Under the pieces are notes generated by a model, which ran no database searches, was not told where the DNA came from, and was given only the letters and a program-made list of their open reading frames with translations. The translations under genes were made by a program, and so were the position numbers. A stretch of DNA of 55,069 bases from Nostoc calcicola FACHB-3891 (GTDB lineage: Bacteria; Cyanobacteriota; Cyanobacteriia; Cyanobacteriales; Nostocaceae), in NCBI RefSeq assembly GCF_014697355.1, contig NZ_JACJRQ010000048.1, forward strand, positions 1-55,069. The letters run 5' to 3'. Position 1 is the first letter of the stretch, and each line of letters starts with the position of its first letter. Of this stretch, positions 43,983 through 52,600 are shown piece by piece.

Positions 43983-45581
43983 ATGGCGATCGCAATCGAT
44001 TTTGGTACTAGCAACACAGTCATTGCTCGCTGGAACCCTGTAACCCAGCAGCCAGAAACCCTGAATCTACCAGGTTTATCAATTAAACAAAGTCTCAATC
44101 CGCCACTGATTCCGAGTCTAGTTTATGTTGAAGACGCATCACAAAGTAAAATCTTAGTAGGTCAACAAGTACGCGATCGCGGTCTTGACCTCAAAGGTGA
44201 AACTAGATTTTTCCGCAGCTTCAAGCGCGGTATCGGTGCAAATATTCAAGGTTTCTTACCCGAATTAGATGGACAAATTGTCACCTTTGAGCAGGTGGGG
44301 CAATGGTTTCTTACCCAGGTGATTGAAGAACTAGCACCCCTAGAAGGCGGCTTAGATTCTCTAGTGTTAACCGTACCCGTAGATAGTTTTGAAGCCTATC
44401 GTCATTGGTTGGGAAAAGTTTGTCAGTCCCTGAACGTTGAACAAGTGCGAATGCTGGATGAACCCACAGCCGCCGCTTTGGGTTATGGCTTAGCAGATCG
44501 AGAAATTCTCTTGGTAATTGACTTTGGTGGCGGGACTTTGGATTTGTCTCTTGTGCAGTTAGATCGAGGCGTGCAAGCAACTACAAAACCCGTGGGTTTT
44601 CTGCTGAAATGGGGTAATAAATCCTTAGCTGAAGATTCCAAACAAAAAGTGAAAACAGCCCGTGTCTTGGCGAAAGCAGGGCAGAATTTAGGCGGTACTG
44701 ATATTGATAATTGGTTAGTAGATTACTTTGCCAAAACTCAAGGATTGGCGGTAAGTCCTTTGACAACAAGATTGGCAGAACGGGTAAAGATTCAGCTATC
44801 AACTCAAAATCAAGCCAGTGAAGTTTATTTTGACGATGAGACATTTGAAAGTTATGAACTGGAATTAAACCGCGACAGTTTGGAAAATGTCCTCAAAGAA
44901 CACGCTTTTTTTGAGTTATTAGACGAATCGATGACGACACTGTTGCAACAAGCAAGACGCCAAGGGATAGAAATTGCAGATATTAATGCAGTTTTGTTAG
45001 TTGGTGGAACTGTACAATTGCCGGCAGTGCAGACATGGATCAAACAGTATTTTGAGCCAGACAAAATCCGTTGCGAACGTCCCTTTGAAGCGATCGCCCA
45101 AGGTGCATTACAAATCGCCCAAGGCATTGAAATCAAGGACTTTCTGTACCATAGTTATGGTATCCGCTACTGGGATCGTCGCAATCAACGCCACCATTGG
45201 CACCCGATAATTAAAGCTGGACAGCCATATCCCATGAGTCAGTCAGTGGAATTAGTTTTAGGCGCTTCAGTGGAGAATCAGCCCAGCATTGAATTAATTA
45301 TGGGAGAATTGGGAGCAGATACAGGTAATACGGAAGTTTATTTTGATGGCGATCGCTTGATTACTCGCCGTCTGGAGAGTAGTGAAACCACCGTCAAACC
45401 CCTCAACGATAGGGAAGGCGCCAGAACAATTGCCCAACTGACACCAAGCGGATATCCTGGGAGCGATCGGATTAAAATTTTTTTTCAAGTTGATGATAAA
45501 CGCTTTTTGCGAATCACTGTTGAGGACTTGTTAACGAATGACACACTTTTGGAAAATCAACTCGTAGCACAGTTGAGTTAG
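43983..45581 (+). CDS. Hsp70 (DnaK-like) family protein
   Basis: 532 aa with a complete actin-like ATPase domain: phosphate 1 AIDFGTSNTVIARW, connect 1 / phosphate 2 EPTAAALGYGL with VIDFGGGTLDLSLV, adenosine motif VLLVGGTVQLPAV. The substrate-binding part after about residue 380 is short and diverged, and the C-terminal lid of DnaK is missing, so it is not the main DnaK but one of the divergent cyanobacterial Hsp70s. No DnaJ or GrpE is adjacent. No Shine-Dalgarno is visible; the start codon follows closely on the heptamer array. Confidence 0.9.
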   Translation: MAIAIDFGTSNTVIARWNPVTQQPETLNLPGLSIKQSLNPPLIPSLVYVEDASQSKILVGQQVRDRGLDLKGETRFFRSFKRGIGANIQGFLPELDGQIVTFEQVGQWFLTQVIEELAPLEGGLDSLVLTVPVDSFEAYRHWLGKVCQSLNVEQVRMLDEPTAAALGYGLADREILLVIDFGGGTLDLSLVQLDRGVQATTKPVGFLLKWGNKSLAEDSKQKVKTARVLAKAGQNLGGTDIDNWLVDYFAKTQGLAVSPLTTRLAERVKIQLSTQNQASEVYFDDETFESYELELNRDSLENVLKEHAFFELLDESMTTLLQQARRQGIEIADINAVLLVGGTVQLPAVQTWIKQYFEPDKIRCERPFEAIAQGALQIAQGIEIKDFLYHSYGIRYWDRRNQRHHWHPIIKAGQPYPMSQSVELVLGASVENQPSIELIMGELGADTGNTEVYFDGDRLITRRLESSETTVKPLNDREGARTIAQLTPSGYPGSDRIKIFFQVDDKRFLRITVEDLLTNDTLLENQLVAQLS

Positions 45582-45701
45582 GGAATTACCAACAAATAAA
45601 TTACCCATTTTGTGGGGTGGACATCTTGTCCGCCCTTAGCTATATCCTCCACTTGCCATCTGAGGGTTAAAATTAATTATAGAAAAGTAAGGAGTGATTG
45701 A

Positions 45702-45896
45702 TTGCCAAGTGATAAGCAAAAAGATACCGTTATTTTTATCTGTCAGGTACTTTCTAATCTTTTACAACTAATTTGGATGTTTAGGTACGATCCTGTTTAT
45801 AAGTATATTTATTTGATTGCTGGTAGAGACCAAAGTTTAGAAATTACTATTTTTCAAAATGGTAACTGGGAGTTCAACCAAAATGACGAAGCCTGA
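45702..45896 (+). CDS. DUF6888 family small protein
   Basis: 64 aa: CQVLSNLLQLIWMFRYDP, then YIYLIAGRDQSLEITIF and NGNWEF, the pattern of a cyanobacterial small family I recognise as DUF6888. The start is TTG, fixed by AAGGAG (45689-45694) 7 nt upstream. It overlaps the next gene (DUF6887-like) by 14 nt. The two families are usually found as a pair; function is unknown, and a toxin-antitoxin-like role is only a guess from the context. Confidence 0.75.
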   Translation: MPSDKQKDTVIFICQVLSNLLQLIWMFRYDPVYKYIYLIAGRDQSLEITIFQNGNWEFNQNDEA

Positions 45897-46080
45897 TTTT
45901 ACTCACATGACTCGTAAGGAATTAAAAAAATACATCTTGTCTCATCCCACAGATAATGAAGCCATTCGAGAATTATTTATTAATCGAAGAAACCCTAATG
46001 CCCAAGTTTTCCCCTATCCTTACGATATGCCTTATGAAGAAGTAGAAGCGATTTTTAAATCTAAATTGAATCTAGAATGA
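45883..46080 (+). CDS. DUF6887 family small protein
   Basis: 65 aa starting MTKPDFTHMTRKELKKYILS, then HPTDNEAIRELFINRR and VFPYPYDMPYEEVEAIF. It matches the small DUF6887 family that accompanies DUF6888. The ATG lies inside the end of the upstream gene (14-nt overlap), so translation is likely coupled. The N-terminal half resembles a short DNA-binding helix pair, but this is not certain. Confidence 0.75.
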   Translation: MTKPDFTHMTRKELKKYILSHPTDNEAIRELFINRRNPNAQVFPYPYDMPYEEVEAIFKSKLNLE

Positions 46081-46184
46081 TATCTGAAGTGCGAGAGTTG
46101 CGATCGCCGCAGGTATGGCTAATTTTGTAGTGATTGTTTTCAAAATCAAGGGAAAGCTTTTGATGGCATAGAAGCAAATTCTAC

Positions 46185-46406
46185 TCAAAGCAATGCTATG
46201 AATTCATCTACGCTTAAATCAACATCTCGAATAATTGCCCTCAAGGTTCCCTTAGCCAACTCCTGATGATCGGGAACCACAACTTGAGCAAATGGTTCAT
46301 CTCGTCGCATAATGGTGTGACTGCTTTCTCTGCGCTTTTGGTAAAAGCCAATTTTTTCCAGAGAATTGACGCAATCTTTGCCTGAAATACTGGGCAGCTT
46401 GCTCAC
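46185..46406 (-). CDS. hicA: HicA family toxin (mRNA interferase), module 1
   Basis: 73 aa dsRBD-like fold. Conserved core: ISGKDCVNSLEKIGFYQKRR, SSHTIMRR and VVVPDHQELAKGTLRAIIRD. The HicA catalytic His is in SHTIMRR. As a type II toxin it cleaves mRNA unless bound by HicB. The gene overlaps hicB by 4 nt; the antitoxin gene comes first. Confidence 0.9.
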   Translation of the reverse strand: MSKLPSISGKDCVNSLEKIGFYQKRRESSHTIMRRDEPFAQVVVPDHQELAKGTLRAIIRDVDLSVDEFIALL

Positions 46407-46621
46407 ACAACCACCATAAATGCTTCAAAGTTTTCTTCTGGTACAGGGAACCCATCTTCTATTAGAGCAGCAACATAACCTGAAATAGCCTCCTTAATAT
46501 TTAAAAGGGCTTCCTCTTTTGTTTTGCCTTGACTAATACAACCTTTGAGGCTTGGACACTCGACAATCCAGTAGCCATCTTCATCTCGATACATAATTAC
46601 TTGCCTAATATTTTGGCTCAT
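46403..46621 (-). CDS. hicB: HicB family antitoxin, module 1
   Basis: 72 aa with the partial RNase H-like HicB fold: VIMYRDEDGYWIVECPSLKG, CISQGKTKEEALLNIKEAIS. No C-terminal DNA-binding domain is present, so autoregulation would need another factor. Overlaps hicA by 4 nt. Confidence 0.9.
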   Translation of the reverse strand: MSQNIRQVIMYRDEDGYWIVECPSLKGCISQGKTKEEALLNIKEAISGYVAALIEDGFPVPEENFEAFMVVV

Positions 46622-46697
46622 GCTTACAAGCTATGTATAACCACCTCTTAATTTTAGCCCTAGAGTGATATCTAAAGTGCGATCGCTGCGATCGCAT

Positions 46698-46907
46698 CTA
46701 AAGTAAATCATCCTCAGATAGCTGAGCTATTTTCATCAAGGTTTTCAAAGTTCCAACTTTCAAATCTTTATTGCGGTGAACAGGAATTGACAGGATTTGT
46801 TCTTGTTCAGGGTTTTCATAAATATGATGACTGCCAGTAATTCTTCGCAAAACCCAACCTTTTTGCTCTACAATCTTGCAAAGTTGCTTGCCAGAAATCG
46901 ATTTCAT
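46698..46907 (-). CDS. hicA: HicA family toxin, module 2
   Basis: 69 aa: ISGKQLCKIVEQKGWVLRRI, GSHHIYENP, LSIPVHRNKDLKVGTLKTLM. Catalytic His in GSHHIY. Only distantly similar to module 1, so the two modules were probably acquired separately. The preceding hicB overlaps it by 4 nt. Confidence 0.9.
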   Translation of the reverse strand: MKSISGKQLCKIVEQKGWVLRRITGSHHIYENPEQEQILSIPVHRNKDLKVGTLKTLMKIAQLSEDDLL

Positions 46908-47107
46908 ACAGCAATTTCGACAACTCTATCTGTTGACTCAATTGCATGACGACTGTTGGCAACATCAAGCCAACCTTCAATAGCATCCTGTAAATTAGCC
47001 ATCACCTCTTCCATCGTCTCCCCTTCGGTAATACAACCGGGAAGCGCGGGAACTTCTGCCCAATAGCCGCCTTCTTCTGCTGGATGAATAATTGCTTTAA
47101 TTTTCAT
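46904..47107 (-). CDS. hicB: HicB family antitoxin, module 2
   Basis: 67 aa: AIIHPAEEGGYWAEVPALPG, CITEGETMEEVMANLQDAIE. Short HicB without a C-terminal DNA-binding domain. First gene of the second HicB-HicA pair. Confidence 0.9.
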   Translation of the reverse strand: MKIKAIIHPAEEGGYWAEVPALPGCITEGETMEEVMANLQDAIEGWLDVANSRHAIESTDRVVEIAV

Positions 47108-47246
47108 AAACCTGTTGAGCTAGTTTGTGAGAATATGCTAACAGCTATACTTATTTACTCTAAATTGTGGCTGATTAAATTAATGTTGCTACCGTTAAAT
47201 GATATTTGTTTGTGCTTGCGATCGCCCATAGACCCAAACAAGCGAT

Positions 47247-47717
47247 TTAGCATGATAAAATACACAAAATATCTTCAGGTGTCATAGGCGTTAGACCTTG
47301 AATATTTAAAAAATGCTTAGTATTATAAGTTGTGAAGTAATCTACTGGATAGGTAATCACTAATCCTGCTAAACGAATATCAAAAATTCTTGCTGATACA
47401 CAGTTATAATTAACGGCTAATTCTAAGGTTTTTTCTGTAGTTAATTGGTTAGGATATAATATTTCAAATTTGCCGCTTAAATAAATTTCATTTATGAGTT
47501 TATTAACCTCTTGGGAAGTTAATGGTTTGTTCCGCATTGCAGCAGGATTGGTTAAAATTCTGTATATTTCTATAATATTTTGTTCTGCAATCACTCCTTG
47601 AATTTGATTTTCAAATACTAGATTTAATAAATTTGCAGAGTTATGATGATAAAGTGATGATTCGTCATGAGCATAGATTAAAACGTTCGTATCAAAAAAT
47701 ACTTTAATCTTGTTCAT
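47247..47717 (-). CDS. PIN domain toxin (VapC-like)
   Basis: 156 aa ribonuclease-like PIN domain. Acidic residues: Asp9 (FFDTNVLIYAHD), Glu in QNIIEIYRI, Asp in ARIFDIRLAG, with the typical late motif FTTYNTKHF. It overlaps its upstream antitoxin-type gene by 14 nt. Probable type II toxin acting on RNA. Confidence 0.87.
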   Translation of the reverse strand: MNKIKVFFDTNVLIYAHDESSLYHHNSANLLNLVFENQIQGVIAEQNIIEIYRILTNPAAMRNKPLTSQEVNKLINEIYLSGKFEILYPNQLTTEKTLELAVNYNCVSARIFDIRLAGLVITYPVDYFTTYNTKHFLNIQGLTPMTPEDILCILSC

Positions 47718-47919
47718 AAATCTTTTCTGGATCTAAATATTCTTCTTTGATATCAAGTTTGAATGTGGGAAAACGATATTTTGGTTTTTTGATAGGAATG
47801 ATGACAATTTCAACTTCATCACCATTTTTTAAGCTGTTAGGTAAACTGTCTTGGAGAATAATCGTTTGATTTTGGATATATCCTTTCATATTTAAGAGAC
47901 TGATGAAAGCTGACTTCAT
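47704..47919 (-). CDS. Antitoxin-like protein preceding the PIN toxin
   Basis: Up to 71 aa. MKGYIQNQTIILQDSLPNSL followed by GDEVEIVIIPI is an AbrB-like or DUF-type antitoxin strand pattern; the C-terminal half is acidic and would bind the toxin. Two starts are possible: the ATG at 47919, coupled to the upstream gene through TAATG, and the ATG at 47889, where the family-like sequence begins. Confidence 0.78.
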   Translation of the reverse strand: MKSAFISLLNMKGYIQNQTIILQDSLPNSLKNGDEVEIVIIPIKKPKYRFPTFKLDIKEEYLDPEKIYEQD

Positions 47920-48134
47920 TATACTATTTCATGAAATAAAAGCGGTCGTGAGTTGATAATGCCTTCGCTCTGCCAATAGGCGACAAGTTCGGCTCCTGTC
48001 TTGGGAGGATTTGCTATAACTTGCCTTACAGAGAGAATCCAAAGAATGTATTCAAAAAGAGGAAGGTTTAACTCAGAAGCTTCGGTAGAAAGTTCGTTTT
48101 CTAGCTCTGGGGGCAAATCAAGATTAATATTCAC
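47919..48134 (-). CDS. Small antitoxin-like protein, first gene of the PIN module
   Basis: 71 aa: MNINLDLPPELENELSTEAS, then SELNLPLFEYILWILSVRQ and GAELVAYWQSEGI. The N-terminus resembles a ribbon-helix-helix strand followed by helices. Its stop overlaps the next start (TAATG), giving a three-gene cistron with the antitoxin and PIN genes. A three-component arrangement is unusual; this protein may be the DNA-binding regulator. Confidence 0.68.
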   Translation of the reverse strand: MNINLDLPPELENELSTEASELNLPLFEYILWILSVRQVIANPPKTGAELVAYWQSEGIINSRPLLFHEIV

Positions 48135-48190
48135 TCTGTCTCTCCTGTTGAGTTTCTGATTTTAGATTGATAGTAACTCGATAATTCATC

Positions 48191-48541
48191 TCACAGAGGC
48201 AGCTTTGCAATCCGATCGCTCCACTCCTGGGCACTGAATATCGCCCAAATCATAACCAGTTCTTCGATAACCACTTCAACTGGTAGCCTTTGAGAAACAA
48301 TAATAACTCCTGGACTATGATTGCTGGTGATGAACTCGGCAAACCCTAATGGTATTGTTTTACGATCGCAGCTGACGAGAATACGTCTTTGCTGTGCTGC
48401 GATCGCCAATACTTCAGAGTCTTTTACACCTTCTAATCCAGCAGCCAAGGCGGTTTGAAAATCAATGTTGGGTTCTCGTCGCAAAACTCCTGTGACGATC
48501 GCTTGATTTAAATCAGCATCGGCTTGGTAGCTAACACTCAC
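48191..48541 (-). CDS. DUF5615 family PIN-like protein
   Basis: 116 aa, PIN-like nuclease fold. YQADADLNQAIVTGVLRREP has the first Asp; DSEVLAIAAQQRRILVSCDR and TIPLGFAEFI follow. DUF5615 proteins are typically paired with DUF433 proteins and are regarded as toxin-like. It starts with GTG overlapping the ancestral stop of the DUF433 gene (GTGA), showing that they were translationally coupled before the DUF433 gene was broken. Confidence 0.86.
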   Translation of the reverse strand: MSVSYQADADLNQAIVTGVLRREPNIDFQTALAAGLEGVKDSEVLAIAAQQRRILVSCDRKTIPLGFAEFITSNHSPGVIIVSQRLPVEVVIEELVMIWAIFSAQEWSDRIAKLPL

Positions 48542-48914
48542 GATTCTACCTGCTGTCTTGCTGCTTTAGCTGCCATGAGCTTGTTGTACAAAGTAGGATC
48601 GCTGATTTGTAGCGGTTGAGGCATATTATCAAATGCTGCTTCCTCAGCTTCTAAATAAGCATCAATATCAGCACGATTAGCTAGATAAAACGCGTAGACG
48701 CGAACGCATTGCGTCTCGAAGAGAAGCGGCTTGCCGAAGGCATCGCTCCATACACTTGTTCAAGTCTCAGTAAGAGAAAAGAATGAACAATGCTTTCAGG
48801 TGATAATCCTTTTCGGAAAGCATAAACGATCGAGTCCAGAGAAATCCGAGTTCCTGCAACCCAATAAGCATCTTGACGATATTCTACGTAAGACTTAGCT
48901 GTTACAACTGGCAT
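48538..48914 (-). pseudogene. DUF433 antitoxin gene interrupted by a 47-bp repeat
   Basis: The first part encodes VVTAKSYVEYRQDAYWVAGT, ISLDSIVYAFRKGLSPESIV and RLEQVYGA, a typical DUF433 N-terminus. After GCGAT a foreign stretch begins and the original frame resumes as AFYLANRADIDAYLEAEEAA and LYNKLMAAKAARQVES, ending in a TGA that overlaps the DUF5615 start. Removing 47 bp (48696-48742) restores an uninterrupted frame and a GCGATCGC site. As it stands, the product is truncated after about 77 codons with a nonsense tail. Confidence 0.85.
48696..48742. mobile_element. 47-bp small dispersed repeat inserted in a HIP1 site
   Basis: TAGACGCGAACGCATTGCGT ... AGAAGCGGCTTGCCGAAGGC. It resembles the small dispersed repeats described in Nostoc genomes (very short, palindromic pieces, GCGTCTCGAAGAGAAG core). 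A related shortened copy lies at about 38312-38350. Confidence 0.75.
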
Positions 48915-48945
48915 AGATTTATTTTGTCTCTACTTATAAATTTAA

Positions 48946-48996
48946 ACTACAGCCGCCTCTGGAATCGCACCTTATTTTCGCAAAAGCATCAGTCAT
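48946..48996 (-). pseudogene. Decayed duplicate of the mfd 3' end
   Basis: Contains ACAGCCGCCTCTGGAATCGC, identical over 20 nt to the end of mfd (49609-49628), then a diverged match with a 2-nt deletion (about 50 nt in all). Translated on the minus strand it ends GAIPEAAVV and a stop, the same C-terminus as Mfd. The DUF29 gene lies between this copy and the real mfd. Confidence 0.8.
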
Positions 48997-49073
48997 GGTA
49001 ACGTACCATAGCGATCGCTCAAATAACAAAAGTATTAGAGTTAAACCAAAGACGTTGAGTTTGAACTAACCTA

Positions 49074-49574
49074 ATGCCTATACCTGAAACTAACCCAAAG
49101 ATTCCAATGTCTTCACCAAGCCTCTACGAAACTGATTTTTACGCTTGGACGCAGGAACAAGCAACTTTACTTCAGAATCAGCAGTGGAGTCAAATCGATG
49201 TGCAAAATCTGATTGAGGAGATTCAATCTTTGGGTAAACAGCAACGTCAAGAATTGCGAAACCGTCTGGGTGTGTTGATTGGACATTTACTAAAATGGGA
49301 GTACCAGCCAGGACGCCGTAGCCGTAGGTGGTTAGCGACACTTCGTATTCAACGCTTAGATATTGCTGAACTGCTTGAAGAAAATCCTAGCCTCAAGCCC
49401 TACCTTGAAGAAGCACTTGGCAAAGCCTACCTTAAAGGTGTCGAATTAGCTGTTGGAGAAACAGATTTGCCCAAGCGTACTTTTCCGGTAGAGTGTCCCT
49501 ACAGTTTGCCAGAGATTGTGGACTATGAATTCTACCCCGGCGAACCAAGCAAGTTAGTAGATGAATCAATGTAG
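49074..49574 (+). CDS. DUF29 domain-containing protein
   Basis: 166 aa (or 155 if the ATG at 49107 is used). Family pattern: LYETDFYAWTQEQATLLQNQ, DVQNLIEEIQSLGKQQRQEL, LLKWEYQPGRRSRRWLATLR and FPVECPYSLPEIVDYEFYPG. All-helical cytoplasmic family of unknown function, very common and often multicopy in cyanobacteria. The stop codon lies inside a palindromic repeat shared with the end of mfd. Confidence 0.88.
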   Translation: MPIPETNPKIPMSSPSLYETDFYAWTQEQATLLQNQQWSQIDVQNLIEEIQSLGKQQRQELRNRLGVLIGHLLKWEYQPGRRSRRWLATLRIQRLDIAELLEENPSLKPYLEEALGKAYLKGVELAVGETDLPKRTFPVECPYSLPEIVDYEFYPGEPSKLVDESM

Positions 49575-49599
49575 AGACGTAGCAATGCTACGTCTCTAC
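49571..49599. terminator. Perfect palindrome between convergent DUF29 and mfd genes
   Basis: GTAGAGACGTAGCA (49571-49584) and its exact complement (49586-49599), one base apart. It ends 3 nt from the mfd stop and includes the DUF29 stop, so it is a likely bidirectional terminator made from a dispersed repeat (similar GAGACGCGA repeat at about 9912). Confidence 0.75.
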
Positions 49600-49602
49600 T
49601 TG

Positions 49603-52600
49603 TCAAACAACAGCCGCCTCTGGAATCGCCCCCTGCATTTTTGCGAAAGCATCAATCAAACTTTGCAATTGTTGATCGGCTTTAAAAACTCCTAAACCGC
49701 GCACTGTAACTTTCCCCGGAGAATACACAAAACGCGTTTTCAAATTGTCTGGTAAATTCGCCGCTAACAAATTCCAAGCTGGTTCCTCCATTGGTGTTTC
49801 TAAAACAACGTGCTGTTTGTTTTCTGGTTTAATCCTACTAAATCCAAGTTTTTTCGCTAACTGTTTGAGTTCCATAACTCGCAGCAGTTGATTGGCTGGG
49901 ACTGGCAAAGTACCATAGCGATCGCCCCATTCGGCTGCAATCTGCTTTAATTCTCCTTTCGATTTCGCTGTAGCTACCGCCCGATAAGCACTCATCTTTT
50001 GATCCAAATCGGTAATATAATCTGCGGGAATAAATGCCGTCAAGTTAAGGTCAATCTGGGTATCCTCAACTTGGGGAATTTCTTGTCCGCGAATTTCCCG
50101 AATTGCTTCTTCGAGCATTTCCATGTATAAATCAAAACCGATGGCATCCATTTGACCGGATTGTTCAGCGCCTAGCAAGTTACCCACTCCGCGAATTTCC
50201 ATATCGCGCATCGCCAATTGATACCCAGAACCGAGTTGAGTAAATTCCTGAATCGCTCGTAATCGTTGCCGTGCGGCATCAGATAATGTCCGTTGCTTGG
50301 GATAAAATAGCCAAGCATGAGCTTGGATACCTGCACGCCCGACGCGACCGCGTAATTGATACAATTGAGCCAAACCGAAGCGGTGAGCGTCTTCAATTAA
50401 AATGGTGTTGACTCGCGGAATATCTAAGCCAGATTCGATAATTGTCGTACAAACGAGGATATCTGCTTCACCATTGCTGAAGGTGAGCATGGTTGATTCT
50501 AACTCGCTTTCATCCATTTGACCGTGAGCGATCGCAAATCTAGCCCCCGGTATCACTTCTCGTAAATTGGCCGTTGTCTCTTCAATGCCGTCAACTCGTG
50601 GAACTACATAGAAAACTTGTCCGCCTCTGTCTAATTCTTGACGAATAGCAGTGCGGATACTTTCAGAATTTATCGGTGACAAATGGGTTTTAATTGGGCG
50701 TCTGGTTGGGGGTGGTGTGGTAATTAAACTCATTTCCCGAATTCCCGACAAAGACATATACAAGGTACGGGGAATGGGAGTGGCGGAGAGCGTCAGCACA
50801 TCAACTTGAGTTTTCAAGCTTTTAATTTTTTCTTTCTGGTTCACCCCAAACCGCTGTTCTTCATCCACCACCAACAATCCTAAATCCTTGAATGATACAC
50901 CTTTGCCTAAAATTTGGTGTGTGCCAACAACTATATCGAGTTCGCCCGTTGCCAATCGCTTTTGAATATCGCGGCGTTCTTCAGCCGAACGGAAACGGTT
51001 GAGCAAACCGACATTCACTGGGTAGGGAGCAAAACGTTCTTTGAGTGTATGGTAATGTTGCTGTGTTAATATGGTCGTTGGCGCAAGGAGTGCCACTTGT
51101 TTACCGGCGGTGACTGCTTTAAAAACAGCACGAATCGCCACTTCCGTTTTTCCGAAACCGACATCGCCACAAACTAAGCGATCCATCGGGCGATCGCTTT
51201 CCATGTCGCGTTTAACATCTTGTACAGCTTTCAGTTGATCTGTTGTGGGTTGGTAGGGGAAAGAATCTTCCAGTTCCTCTTGCCAAGGCATATCATTTGG
51301 GAAACTAAAACCTTGTTGTTGCGATCGCGCCGCATACAATTTCAGCAAGTCCACCGCCAATTTCTTAATCGCTTTGCGGACTTTATTCTTGGTATTTTCC
51401 CAAGCTTTACCAGTCATCTTATTGAGTTCTGGTGCTTTATCACCTCCAGCACGGAACCGGGATAAAGCCCCTACTTGATCGGCTGCAACTCTGAGTAACC
51501 CGTCTGCATATTGCACCACCAAATAATCACGGGTTTCGTTATTAATCGTCAAACTTTCCAGCTTGACAAATTTGCCAACACCATGATTTCTGTGAACCAC
51601 ATAATCCCCTGGACGCAGCTTATTGGGGTCAACTTGTTTGGAAGTCGCTTTGTGGCGCTTGCGGATAAAACCAGGAGTTGCTAGGGAATGCTGACCAAAA
51701 AATTCCCGATCTGTAACGATTACCAATCGGTACGTAGGCAGAATAAAGCCTTCTAGTTCCGCCAGCCCAGAATATTTGAGGGCGATGGGAGTATGGTTGA
51801 TTTGTAGCTTATCGATCGCTTGGTAATCGCGGGGATTGGGGATAAATTGAGCTGGACAATCGTGTTCTTGTAACAGCGACACAGAACGCGAAGGTTGAGC
51901 AGAAATCAGCCAGATAGAAAAATTGCGATCGCGTTCATGACGGATAGTTTCAGCTAGTTTAGCAAACTGGTGCGGCGTAACTGGAACAGATCTGCTGGCA
52001 AGATTAATTCCATCATTTTCCTCCGCCAGTTCCGATAAATATAAAGTTTGAAACTTCCCAACATCAGCCAAACACTCATCAAACGACCGATGAATTTTCG
52101 GTAGTCCACTGATGACTGATGACTGATGACTGATGACTGACCATTGTTCTTCGGCATTTTCTACCCAGCGATCGCTATGAGCATGACATTGTTCTGGCTC
52201 ATCAATGGCAATCAAGGTATTTTCTGGTAAATAGTCTATCAGAGATGCTGGTTGCTCGAACGCCAAACCCAAAAAGCGACGACTACCTTCAATCAGTGAT
52301 GAGTTCCCAGTGCCCAGTACTGAGTCAGAATTTAACTCATAACTCCTAACTCCCAACTCATCACTATTTTTCAGTGGTGCGGTGATGATGGGAGCAAAAC
52401 TAGTTGGGGTGAGAATTAACTGGTCAACTTTATCCAAGGCGGAACGTTGAGTGGCTGGGTCAAATTCGCGTATTTGTTCGATTTCGTCGCCAAACCATTC
52501 CAGCCTGACTGGGAACTCCGATGAAACCGGGTACACATCAACAATATCGCCACGGCGACTCCATTGCCCTTCGGTTTCCACCAGAGGTACTCGTTCGTAC

